The notes beneath the pieces were generated by a model that saw only the letters and a program-made list of their open reading frames with translations, did no database searches and was not told the DNA's origin. Positions 48,957 to 60,952 of a stretch of 64,000 bases of DNA are shown piece after piece (within the stretch, counting starts at the first letter, position 1; every line of letters begins with the position of its first letter). Origin of the DNA: Vespa crabro (Eukaryota; Arthropoda; Insecta; Hymenoptera; Vespidae); assembly GCF_910589235.1 (NCBI RefSeq), contig NC_060956.1:6148999-6212998 (forward strand), given 5' to 3'. A program made the position numbers and the translations under genes.

Positions 48957-50868
48957 TCAACCTGCCAGTCCAGCTTTCTGACGACATCGTTGCATAAGAG
49001 CTCTAAGCATAAATTGTCTACGTGAAAGTTGTCGCACTTGTTTAAGGAAGGCATCCAAATCTATAATACCAGAGCGCAATCCCTCTGCGAGATAATATAT
49101 AGCATCCTCTGTAGCAGCTTCTTCAGCAAATGCGTTTAGCATCCTAAAAAAAAAATATATATATATATAATCATTATGCATGATAAAAAAAAAAAAAAAA
49201 GATGAATAATATTTATATAAAAAGACTCACTGTTTATATAATGGAGCAATAGTAGTTACAGCTTCGTCGACATCTATCGACTGATTATCAGAAAGTTTTG
49301 CTATTTCCTTTTCTAATTCAGCCTCTTTGTCTTGGAGAATAATTGTATTCTTTTCGAGTTCTGCCTTTTCCTTATTTAATTTATCAAATAACTCTGAAAG
49401 ATAAGCAGAACCGCTATTAAGTTCTTGCTGAGTACGACGCAACGTTTCAAGTTCTGCTTGCAATTGAGAAAATTGTTCTCTTAATCTGCGACGTAATTTA
49501 TCTTCTACAGCAGAGACTAAAGATGCTCGAATATGCTCTTCTGTGATAGTACCAGAACTTCCACCAGAACTTCCTGGTACTGTGGGCGACTTGTAAAATA
49601 AATCTTTGATCATTTCTAATTTCTCATAATATTAAATAATTTATCAAAGTTCATAAATATAGCTCACTGGCTGTGTAGCAGGTGGATAAGGATAAGAACC
49701 ACTATGTCCTTGTCCTGGATAATTTAAACCACCACTCTGATACATTCCATAACCTGGATATGGAATACTTGATGTTACAGACGTTGGATAGGGAGGATAC
49801 ATATTACTTCCAGTGTTATATTGTGAATTTGGTGGATATGACATAAATCCACTTCCTGGCATAGTAGATCCTGTACCAGGTACTGGCATGAAAGCTAATC
49901 AAATACACGCAATAATAACATTAAATTAACATGTAATAATTCACTTTTATTGAATAAAATGAATATATCAATTCGTAATATCTAACATATTCGTATTAAA
50001 AAAAAACAATTATTCTTACGTTGGATAGGATATGGTGATGTATTTATTTGTGTGTCACTACGTGAATTAGCATATACAGGTGGCTGCTCTCCAAATGTCA
50101 CGACCATTACTTGTATCAAACCAAGTAAATCAGAAGTATGCTAAATGAATAAAAATGAAAAAGAAAATACTCCTTTTTATATTATTAACATAAAGATTCG
50201 TATCTATTACTTACTGGTAACCAATCATGAAGATACGGTAAATAAATTTGGCCATTATGATCAACATACATACTGACTTTAATACTCATATCTGATGTTG
50301 GTTTAACATAACATATTGGTGCATTATTTGGATATGTATCCATTAACCATATACATATTGGGATATTGTAACGACTTCCTGTAAAGTTTATACAAAAAAA
50401 ATTAACTCTAATTAGATGGTTTTATGTTAATTATCTTTTGTATACATATAATTACCTTTATATGTAACAGGTATTGTCCCTTGTAAATTGAATAATTCCT
50501 TTTGAGTACCATCCACAAATACTGTAGATAACACAAGAGTAACATAAATTGTTAAAATTTTGAAATCATTTTATAATGATAACATTTATACATACTATTA
50601 TAGATACATGTAAATAGTCTTTTAAATCATAACTTACCAAATGGTTTTATTTCATATTGCAAACCTTTATACGTTGACAAAACATTTAGAACCTGATTTT
50701 TTGTAATTTCTGGACTTTGATACTAAAATATTCAAAATTTTAATAAAATAAATATATAACCAATGAAATATATTCGATTTAATGTAATTTCAAAATTTTA
50801 CATATAAAACTTGCCTTTGCCAACCCTTGTCTTATCTTTCCTTCATCCTGAGGTGTCATTTTGACCAT
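48957..50868 (-). CDS. TSG101: TSG101, ESCRT-I subunit
   Basis: Ubiquitin-binding subunit of ESCRT-I, acting in endosomal cargo sorting and membrane scission. Exons on the minus strand: 50868-50815, 50722-50638, 50521-50456, 50378-50215, 50140-50020, 49894-49668, 49589-49231, 49143-48957; total 420 aa, near the usual 390-410. Residues 1-145 form the UEV domain, with YLPYLHDWLP where true E2 enzymes carry the catalytic Cys, so it is inactive as expected. A Pro/Gly/Ser/Tyr-rich linker spans about 150-245. A coiled coil spans about 255-345 (QAELETLRRTQQEL, EAELEKEIAKL). The C-terminal steadiness-box region contains AIYYLAEGLRSGIIDLDAFL. The first intron has a GC donor (AAG then GCAAGT); all others are GT-AG. 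The 49590-49667 intron uses an ACAAG acceptor, chosen to keep frame. Head to head with RPA3. Confidence 0.96.
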
Positions 50869-51378
50869 TTAGACTTCTTTTAAGAAACTTTTTTTGAATA
50901 CAAACTAATAGAAATGTAATTTATGTACAATGGCAAGGAATAATTAATGTAATAAATCACATATGCACGTTTTTTCTTAGCACAAGATCAGTACCAGTAT
51001 AAATATAAAGATATATTTATTAAATTAAACAATCTGTCTAATGATACCAGATCAGCACCTTATCTTTCTCAGAAATAACCAGATATTTTATATAGGCTTG
51101 GCTATCTTAAACCCTATATACACGATCAGTTCACTTCAAAAGAGTTCACTTCTAATCAAGCATCATATTTTTATTATAGACTGCTTTGGAATACACGTAG
51201 TCTACTCTATTATGTCGACATCATCGATGACTATAATAGAGGGCGTAAGTGAAAAATAAAATATGAAATATAGTTTATCCCGCTCTTTGCTAATAAAAAT
51301 AATGGTTAGATTTGTTTAATGGTTATTATTTGGTATTTCTAAATAATAAATTATATTATAAATAAAAAGAAAGAGAAA
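50869..51378. promoter_or_regulatory. Shared intergenic region between TSG101 and RPA3 start codons
   Basis: 510 bases separate the divergent start codons, so this stretch must hold both promoters and may act as a bidirectional promoter. No TATA box in a convincing position for either gene, unlike the HVP genes. Confidence 0.5.
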
Positions 51379-52006
51379 ATGGCAAAGAAACGTATTAATG
51401 GACGTTATTTAGGGCAAAATATAGGAGAGGAAGTTATTTTACTCGGAACCATTAACCGTGTAAGAATCATTAACCGTCTTTATAAATATTACATTAATAA
51501 TATACAATATAAAATGCTTTAATAATTACAAAATAATTTCACAATATAATATCATATTTTATTTGATCGTTATTCATAAGATTTTGTTCTTAATAATTAT
51601 TAAAGCATATGTAAATAATTATAATTTCATTTACAATTCATTTTTACAGAAAAGTTCAAATGGAAGAAATATAGAACTTCTTACAACGGATGGCGTACAA
51701 ATAAATGTAACATTAAATGAAGCTCTTGATATTAATGCAGAAGGTTATATAGAAATACATGGAACTGTACAATCTAAAGGTACTATGTCGTGCAACAGTT
51801 ATATCCTTTTCCCTTCAAATATGACAGCAAAATTTCGTAAGTTCATTATATTTTTTCATTTACTCAATGACACATATAATATAGTTCTAAAAGAGTTAAA
51901 AGTTTTACTTATTACAGAGGCAAATCAATACAATGATCTTCTTGCTGTGTTGAATGTATTAGGAACAAAAAAATGGATGATATCTGAAAGTGACTCAGGA
52001 TATTAA
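51379..52006 (+). CDS. RPA3: Replication protein A 14 kDa subunit (RPA3)
   Basis: Smallest subunit of the heterotrimeric single-stranded DNA-binding complex RPA, used in replication and repair in the nucleus. Exons: 51379-51459, 51650-51836, 51918-52006; total 118 aa, the normal size. It is a single OB-fold: RINGRYLGQNIGEEVILLGTI forms the first strands, GRNIELLTTDGVQINVTL the next, then GYIEIHGTV and a C-terminal helix (YNDLLAVLNVLG). These features match RPA3 in animals. Polyadenylation signal candidate AATAAA at 52072-52077. It converges with MIOS, whose stop is at 52351. Confidence 0.95.
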
Positions 52007-52350
52007 ATTTTGTGTGAAATTGTGTAAATGAAAAAAAAAGATAATATGTATTAATATTCCTATCGTTTTCAAATAAAATATAAATTGAATAAGTAAAAAC
52101 ATAGGGTAAAATTATTTGTAAAAAGAATAATATAATAAGAATTAATAATATATTTTATTAAAACAAAATACTTATTTTTAAAATCTTAATGTAAGTTGAG
52201 ATAATCAACTTTTCTATCAAATATATATAATTAAATTAATATATATATATATAGAGAGAGAGATATATATATATAATGTAGTCTTTTTAATCTAAATATA
52301 TGTATTTAATATTATAGGACTGTACAATATGTACGTATGTACACATTTAT

Positions 52351-54194
52351 TTACATAACACTCGCTCCTATTTTACAGGATGCATCCAATGAAAAACATC
52401 TACATGTACAAGATGTTACTGGGCATTCAGAATGTTGTCTGTAATATTGAATTTCATTTATAATATGAAACTTTATAAATTTAATCATATAAAATATTAA
52501 TTTGTTCAATTTATATAACTTTTGATTGAAATTATATAAAATTAATAAATCTTTTTATATTACCGAAACCAATGGGTTATATGATCAGCATGACCACCAT
52601 GTCTGCATGTTTGACACCATGTGAACCAATTATTAAATTCTGTAAGTTTATTATCATCCTCATTTCTATTTATTCCAGCAGAAGTCATTTGAATTCCACT
52701 AACAGTACCCATATGCATTAAACAAATTGCACATCGTGGTAATGGTTTTCGACAACTAGGACATGAAGACATCTAAAACAATCAAAGACAAATATTATTT
52801 TATATATTTATTTTGACGCTTCAAGATCCACAAATGTTACCTTTAGTTTATTAGAAGTACTTCCTAATCTGCCAAATGGTCCTCTAGCTCTACTTAGTCC
52901 TTGCATAAAAGCAGAAATACTTTTACCACAGAAATTACAAGAAACATATATTTGTGGAGGTGGTTTTTCATTTGTAGAAGCTCTCATAGCAATATCAAAA
53001 TGAGCTCGTTGATTCCACATTTTCCAAGCATTTAATAGATCTCTATAACTATAATATCCAATATAAAAAATATACTATAAAATATCTCTATACTTATAAT
53101 TGCAATTTCATTATTATTATTATTGTACCTAGCTATCCATACTTGAACTTGATTCTCTTGAAGTAATTTAGATGATAATGCTCTAATAGCTATAAGACTA
53201 CAACTTTGTACATCTCCAGATATTTCTAAATACCTATTTAATAATTTAATACCTTCCAAACTTGCTCCTAAAAAATAACAATTATATAAATTGTAGTAAT
53301 TAGATTAATTATAGCATGACAATTATAATTCGTATTATTATTCAATTTAATGGCACTATACCTGTCAAAAGAAAACCTGCTAAATTCCCTTCATCGACTA
53401 AGTTTTGTGTTAATCTTTTTATATATTCAATTAATTTATTATCTGGTAAAAACATAAGAGCAAATGCAACTCTGTCCTCTACAGCCATACCATTTTCATT
53501 CTATAATTATATAAATAAATGAATTAATAATTATAACTTCTTATAAAGAAATTACACGAAAAAAAAATTTACTTACAAGTACATTCTCATATGAATCATT
53601 ATCTGCTGTCAAAAAAGCAAATGTAGCTCTTAAGTAAGGGTCAGAGAGCTGGCATCTAGATTTTAAACATGACTCTCTCCACATGCTATTTCTATCTTCT
53701 GAAAAGCCAGATATTGCCATAGCAACAATATTTAAATTTGTAGCTATTGACATTTTTCTAGCACCACGATTTAATATTTCTATAGCTTGTCGCAAACAAA
53801 GATTGAAAACAGCTATTGCAGCAGCTCTGGGATATGCTCCTTCTCTTACCAATCTATCTAAGAATAGATTTTCATATGGAGCATTTGTATCTTTCTCAAA
53901 TCTCCAACCACATAATAGCAGACCTTTATCTCTATCTGCAGACCTATATTTATGAGAATATTTATATATAATTATATCGTATACTTTGTTCACATAACAA
54001 TATAATTCTTTTTTTGATCATAAATTGATCATTTATGACATAAAGTAGTATTTTCTACCTGCACAGATTACCTATAAATCTTAGCAGTATGAGTGGAACC
54101 TATATCTGCCCAGGGCCGATGAGTAAGTTCTGATTTTAATAAACCATTATTAGAATTTTGCTGTCCATCCAATTTCAAAAGTGTTCTAAGATAA

Positions 54195-54227
<33 letters not shown>

Positions 54228-56106
54228 GATATACATATATTAATATATGCAGTTATATTACTGTATAAGTTTATGTTACCTTACACCAGGATGCTTATTA
54301 TCTGGACTTAGTACAGTTCCATCTTCTACAAGAGAACGACTTAGGTACAACCATTGCCATAAATTTTTAAGAGTATCATTTTCAGCTAATTCGCCATTTT
54401 GTGCCAATTCAGGCTGTAATTAATAAATAACTTATTGTATATTTAAAAAAAAAACATGTCACATATAAATCATAATTTTTTATGGACTCACTAGTAATCC
54501 ATAGTCCGCTAAGGCTCTTGTTTTAGTTAGAATAGAAATGTCATCGATAGACTTATAAATATTATCATTACTACAAATGTATTTAAATGATTTTGAAGCA
54601 TGATTCCATGCCATGTAAGATCTAGTAGACCAATTAACAGTAATTCTTTCACAAACTGTATAATCTGTAAGTCCTGTAATATAAAGAAATGATATATATT
54701 ATCCGATTTTTTTTTTTTTTTTTTTTTTTTTTCTAAGACAAACCTTGTTGGGATATTGCTAATAAACGATATGCATGTGTTGGATGCCATGCAAAACTAA
54801 CTGGACTATGCCATGGTGGTGCTACTGTTCTTTCCAGTGCACCAAGTTCTGCATCCTCTCCTCCTCCCATTCCACAATGCTGTATATCATATAAGTGTAA
54901 TGCCACTGCAATTCAAAGAAAAACAAATTTTATATCAATCTTATCTGAAAATAGATTTTTTATATTAAATAGAATAATACCTGAATCTTTCTGTAATGCT
55001 CCCAATAAGTTATGCCTTGTTGGGCACCATAAAACTTTTGTAACTGGTTTTCCTTGTGATAAAGTAAGAACAGCTTTCTCAAACCATCGTGTATCCCATA
55101 TAGTAATTTGATTATCAACATGTGAAAGAAGATAATTGTTATTATGTGGATTTACTGATAAGTCATACACTGCTTTTGTAGGAGCAGCATTCACTACTTT
55201 AGCAGAATCTGAATAAAAAATTCAATAAACAATATTAGAGGATACTATATTTAATTAATTTAATTATTTCGTTATGTTAGTACCTCGAAAATCAATCATT
55301 TTTAATTGTTTATTATTAGCACCAGCAACTAAACATTTTGGTTGACTTTTAAACCAATCAAATGAATGTATTACTTCTGATACAGCCAATTCTGCTACTG
55401 GCCTATTTGGATCCGCTTGAGTATTGTTATGATAAATTCTTTCAGAATTTTTAGTTATATCCCACAGAAGAATAGAGTGATCAGTTCGATGCTTATCTAA
55501 ACCAGTAACTATTAAATTTGAATCTACTGGATTCCATGCTACAGCATTACATTGTCTTGCATGTTTAGGGACTAAAGAAATTTATAAATAAATATTAATT
55601 TGGTATATTAAATGTTTCATATAAGAAAAACATTTCGATTTCTTACCAAGTTCTTTACCAGCATAACCATAAGAATCAAATACAGTTGGGCCAAACGTAG
55701 TTAAAACAACTTTTCCATCATCTTGCCCGACTGCCAATAATATATCTAATTCTGCTTGAGGATATATATCAATACATTTAACGTAATGATGATTTGTATT
55801 TGTTGCTAATAAATGAGCGACAGTAGAATCAGAAAGTTTAATACCTATGTAAAATAAAAAATATAAAACACCTTTTAAATCATATATATATATATATATA
55901 ATATGACATACAAGAAAATCGAATAGAAATTTAAATAAACAAATAAATATTCTTTTATCAATTTCTTTGATAATCACATACTCACATAATTGTCTTATAC
56001 CATCTTTTATATCTGCAACTTCGTAAAGACATATTTCTGTTCCCCATGTAATAAATTTATTTGAATGAACCGGTGACCACAATACATCAAGTTTAACACT
56101 ACTCAT
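52351..56106 (-). CDS. MIOS: MIOS (missing oocyte), GATOR2 complex subunit
   Basis: GATOR2 subunit that antagonises GATOR1 and so supports amino-acid signalling to TORC1 at the lysosome. Fourteen exons on the minus strand: 56106-55986, 55844-55647, 55571-55284, 55208-54981, 54905-54744, 54673-54492, 54413-54280, 54185-54072, 53943-53577, 53500-53362, 53267-53129, 53048-52841, 52772-52564, 52438-52351; all GT-AG, total 858 aa, close to the human protein. The start MSSVKLDVLWSPVHSNKFIT matches the family. WD40 repeats fill about 1-400, with signatures such as NAVAWNPVDSNLIVTGLDKH, DNQITIWDTRWF and VSFAWHP. An alpha-helical region spans about 440-690. A C-terminal zinc domain (about 705-845) holds CNFCGK, CPSCRKPLPRCAICL, WCQTCRHGGHADH and HSECPVTSCTCRC. 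No missing key residue seen. Confidence 0.97.
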
Positions 56107-58312
56107 TTTTATTGAGAACACATTCAATATTAAAATTAAACTTCTCTTAAACACAAGTTTCCTTCATTCTAACTTGTATTGTATTGCACTTGCGCATATT
56201 CCGGTGACAAATAAATAGTGAATGCTTTCCAATTACAAACATCCCTAGTGTAAACAGACAGATTTCTTATCAACCATGCATTCTGATTGGTCAAGAAATA
56301 TTTCGTAGGAATTGAAATCATCCAATCATATGTTAATATTCTGACAAAAATTTGTTTAATATTTTTCATTCATAATGATCATATATATATCATAATCGTA
56401 AAAAAGGGCACACAAATAAAAAATAAAATGTCACATAAGTAAATAATAAAAAGAAACATGCAAATAGTCTTATTTATTTTAATTAGTAATTATTTGAATT
56501 GAATCTTTTTCCTTTGGTCAATATTATTATGTGAGACTAAAGATACTCTTTGCGAGCTAAACATACGATATATGAATCAAGCTCGTGATACATATATCAT
56601 GGCACGTATATGTAAGAAGCACAAATCACACTTACCGTACTTTTTATGGGCCAAATATAAAAAAAATCAAGTAAGATTCGTAATTTCATTTTAACAGATG
56701 TCTGAATGAAATCGTCATAGACTGTAATGCGTGCCGGCTGTACATCACCTTTCGCTCGTAGCGTATGCGATTTCAGAGAGAAAGAGAGAGAAAGAGAGGG
56801 AAAGAAAAAAGAAGAGATTTCCTAAATATTTTTTTTTATTTTTTCTTTGTTCCTTTTTTCGAAAATAAAATTCTTATTTAATAAATTTATCGATATATAT
56901 ATATATATATATATAATGCTTTATTGAAGAGAATAAATATAAAAGTAAATTAAACAATTATTACTTAGAGTAATATAATAATGTTGCATCTTTATGTTAT
57001 GCATTATTTCTTTTAAAAGAATCACATATATACATTTCAAATTCTTGTTAATAGAGATCTGTTTTATCGATAGGAAGAAATCAATTTTAACATCAGTCGG
57101 TAAATAGAAAATCTGTTGTATCGTCAATTTGATAAAAATTTATTATCATCGGTCGGTAAAGTAAAATTGAATAAAGTCAATATAATAATTAACTATTAAT
57201 ATGCAGATAAAAAATATCTCTTTTTCTTCGTGCATACAAAGTAGGGAGGATATTCATGAGCATATTAGCAGACGTGATTAAGTCCTATTAAGAATTCTGT
57301 TATAATATTTTAAATTTCAAAAACATGAATATTCAATAATGATAATAGAATTTCTAATGTTGTGATGGTTCTGCTATCCCTAAGCAAAGACTGATCTTTC
57401 CGTTAGTATGTACATGTTTTTTCGCCAACAATGAGAATGTATTACTTAAAGTAGTCACTATCAGCTTAGAAGTCTCCACATGCTGTAATTTCCATTTGAT
57501 GAAACTTGTGTCGGTATTACTTGCGATCTATCAAAATCTAATTCGATTCAAGGACTACCAGGCGAATGGCTATATAGTTTAATGTGTTTTCAGAATCTTT
57601 TCTTTCTATTTTTAACTAAAACTTATTAATATTTACATTTTTCACTGTTAATCATATTTCTGTAGATAAATTGATTAGATATAATAGAATTCTAAAATAA
57701 TTTCTTAGAGAAAGGCAATAAAGAATTCTAATTTCTTTATTATTCTTATTTGTTCTCATTCATGCTCGTTTATTTTTACTTATTCTTATTACTTCTTATT
57801 TATTCTTATTTATTTCTTTATTTATTTTTATTTACGCTTGAAAATTAAATACCTATATTTTCTATTCAACTTATGTTCATCATTATATCCATATATTTCA
57901 GAATTCAAGATATGGATCAGGTTGCTTACTTTCTACTATTCTTTTTATTGTCTCTCATATATTTATATTCTATCGCGAGTAAATCGACCTAATTTTGCTT
58001 AAATACGCATCGGCTATTTATGTAAATTTAACTAGAAACAAAAAATATTAAATTTGTACAATTAAAAATATAATTTGACATATAGTCTTATCCTACTTTT
58101 GTCAAATCTAATACTATTTTTACTACATGCGAAAATTTCTGTCATACATTAACTCATTTGTTTAATTACGCGCGAGAGGGTCATTATCTATCAAACTTGT
58201 ATACCGATTAAATAGATGCATAGTGAAGACAGTGTTTTGTTTGTAGTTCATGTTTTGTCCATATTTATCGCTGTAATCGCATACATTAGTAACGGAAGTT
58301 AGGTGAACAATC
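56107..58312. other. Spacer between MIOS and the malectin relic
   Basis: Holds the MIOS promoter side near 56107-56400. No other gene seen. A less AT-rich patch around 56690-56790 has no usable frame. TA run near 56893-56915. Confidence 0.65.
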
Positions 58313-58488
58313 TTAAAAGAGACAAGTTATGAATATGTTATTTGAAAAGAATTGAATTATTATTATAAATTATTGGGTGATGATGTATCCGTTAAAATGG
58401 AGATTTTTATTATTTAAAGTGATATTGAGTAGCTGTGCATTAGATTCATTTTATTTAGAAATGATATGCAGTAAATGCTGGAGGTGAA
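58313..58488 (+). pseudogene. Decayed partial copy of malectin exon 1 and its 5' UTR
   Basis: This stretch aligns along its length with 59788-59983, which covers the malectin 5' UTR and the first part of its coding exon. Shared blocks include TCCGTTAAAATGGAG, TAGATTCATTTT, and GCTGGAGGTGAA at the right end. Compared with the intact gene it has a 9-base deletion in the signal peptide region. It also has a 2-base deletion (ATATGCAG for ATATATGCAG) that shifts the frame and brings a TGA stop soon after. The match ends at about 58488, inside the exon, and no downstream exons follow. It lies about 1.5 kb upstream of the functional gene on the same strand, which suggests a truncated tandem duplication. 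It is probably not translated. Confidence 0.85.
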
Positions 58489-59787
58489 GTGGTATTTTAT
58501 TGATAAATTATTTCCTTATACATAAATCATATCAAATGTAAATATTAGAAAGATTAAAAAATTGAAATATATTGACTGGCTATGAAGATGTAAAGAAGAA
58601 AAAAATTCAAATTTTGTTTTTATAATATCTCTGCTGTCTTATGTTTTACAAAAAGTATAAAATACAAAAAATATACTTTAAAATATTCTTTATATATCTC
58701 ATTTAAATATTTAAGAATGTGCTTTAAGTGAAATCAAGAATTTAAAATATATTATTTATAATATGAATTTAAATTTGCAATGTCCTAATCAATATTATAA
58801 TTCATTTGATATGTTAATTCATATACTATTATTGTTACTGATGGTTTAAAAATAGATTTTTTATAGTACAAATATAATTCAAAATCTTTTCCAATATACA
58901 TTGAACTTTTTTTTATTCCATAAATTGTTAATGAAACTATTGAAAAATATGTATCCAAAGTTTTAAATAAAAATTTTAGTTTTGATGTTATGAGCGATTA
59001 AATGAGCGTTCTTCATATGATATGTAAAACGTAGCAGCAGTCATTCAGGTAGTCATTTATGAATTACCTGAAATATAATTAGAAGGGAGAGAATGTTGAC
59101 AGATATTCTTTTGTTTATTTTAAAGTTATACGAAAGTTATACGAAATATAACTTTTTTACTTATACGAAATTATTAAGAATCGTATCTTATAAATATTAT
59201 CGAAAGATACAAAGAGTCAGAATAATTCTAGTTAAATCTGCAAGCGCTATTAATTCCCGTCATAATATTTACTAAATGTTGTAACAATAAAGAATCGCAA
59301 AAATTTATTTCTGTTTACATACAATCCACTGCAATATTTACCTATCGTCGTTCACGTCGAGAACAGTAACCCAATTAGGTTAGAAATAAATTTTTATGCA
59401 ATACTCAATAGATCAATTGAAATTTTGTATTTTCTACTTTATCGATAGAAATAAAGATAATTCGATTTTGTAATTGAACTAACTTTTAAGTAGATGGCGT
59501 TGTATGCGACACTGTAATGCCAAGTATGATGAATATACGGCTTTGATAATAGATAATAATCATGGCCGTTAGCAACTGTCGATGGTGCATGTGAATTTTA
59601 AAATATGATAATTTCTCTTAATAATTTAAATATTATCTACAGTTTCTAAGACATTCAAATCATATGTTTATTATTTTTAGTAGTTCTTTTTATTATTTAT
59701 ATGATCTTACGTAGATCATTTTTTACAGGTTTTATTCTAAACGCCTTATAAACTTAACCCCCATCGTTCACTGAACGATTTAACTTA
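58489..59787. other. Spacer between the malectin relic and malectin
   Basis: AT-rich and without a supportable gene. It must include the malectin promoter. No TATA box in a convincing position was seen. Confidence 0.65.
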
Positions 59788-59865
59788 AAAGAAACGAGTC
59801 ATGAACATATTGTTATATCAAAAGAGTTGAATTATTATAATTCGTATGATAACTATTGGGTGAAA

Positions 59866-60952
59866 ATGTGTCCGTTAAAATGGAGGTTACATTTATTCTT
59901 GTTATGTACAGTAATATTGAGCAGCTGTGTGTTAGATTCATTTTGTTTAGAAGTGATATATGCAGTAAACGCTGGAGGTGAATCTCACACTGATAGTTAT
60001 GGAATTCGTTATGCTAGAGATCCTTTAATGGGAAAAGTCGGTACTGCTTCTGACTATGGCAAACAGTTACTCATTGGACGCGTCAATAGCGCAGATCAAA
60101 TATTATATCAGACAGAACGTTATCATCATAGTACTTTTGGATACGATATACCTATAAGCGAAGATGGAGAATATGTCATGGTCCTAAAGTTTTGTGAAGT
60201 CTATTTTAATTCGCCAAACATGAAGGTATATCTAAGATTTGTTTATTACATATCTAAGATATAATTGTAAATATAATATATTTGATAATTCAATGGTATT
60301 TTAATTATATTATTTTGTCAGGTATTTGATGTTGTATTAAATGGAGATCATACGGTAGTCACAGATTTAGATATTTTTGAAAGAGTTGGCAGAGGTATTG
60401 CACATGACGAATATATTCCATTCAAAGTGCAAGATGGTAAATTGATATACAATGATGAAGAATCTGATATATTAGCAGGAAAAATAAGAGTTGAATTTAT
60501 AAAAGTAATAAGCCTATTATATACACATATATATATATATATATATAAATATTTTCAGACTAAATTTTAATAAATATTTTTAATAAAAAATTATCATTTT
60601 AGGGTTATAGAGACAATCCTAAAATAAATGCAATCGCAGTTATTAAAGGAAAAATAGAAGGTGAATATCTATCTAAATTTATGTAATTCATACAAAAAAA
60701 TAATTTTATCTTGATGTAATTTAAAATATGATATATGTTGTAGATATTCCTCAGTTAGGTCCAATTCCTCAAGAAGCAGAGGAATATCACAATATACAGG
60801 AGGATGAAGAAGAATCAACGGTTCGAAGTAGGCATACGAGTGGACCTCGTACTCCAGATCCTTATTCCATCGATGATTCTTCTGTTATGTTACCTGTCTT
60901 TGTAGCAATAGGAGCTTTTATACCTCTTTTATTTTGTTTATGCAGATTGTAA
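59866..60952 (+). CDS. Malectin, ER diglucosylated N-glycan-binding lectin
   Basis: Type I ER membrane lectin; in the family it binds Glc2-Man9 N-glycans and takes part in early glycoprotein quality control next to the oligosaccharyltransferase. Exons: 59866-60225, 60322-60504, 60603-60660, 60744-60952; total 269 aa, the usual size. The signal peptide covers about 1-27 (LHLFLLCTVILSSC). The malectin domain spans about 28-190 and opens with VIYAVNAGGESHTDSYGIRY. It continues with ADQILYQTERYH, FGYDIPISEDGEYVMVLKF and KVFDVVLNG. An acidic linker (EEYHNIQEDEEE) and a C-terminal membrane helix (VMLPVFVAIGAFIPLLF) follow, with a very short tail CRL. ATG 59866 was chosen because it gives a proper signal peptide; the frame is open upstream without another ATG. 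Polyadenylation signal candidate near 61506. Confidence 0.95.

Noticed and set aside
59827..59865. Upstream extension of the malectin frame before ATG 59866
   Set aside because: It contains no ATG, and the ATG at 59866 starts directly before a normal signal peptide.
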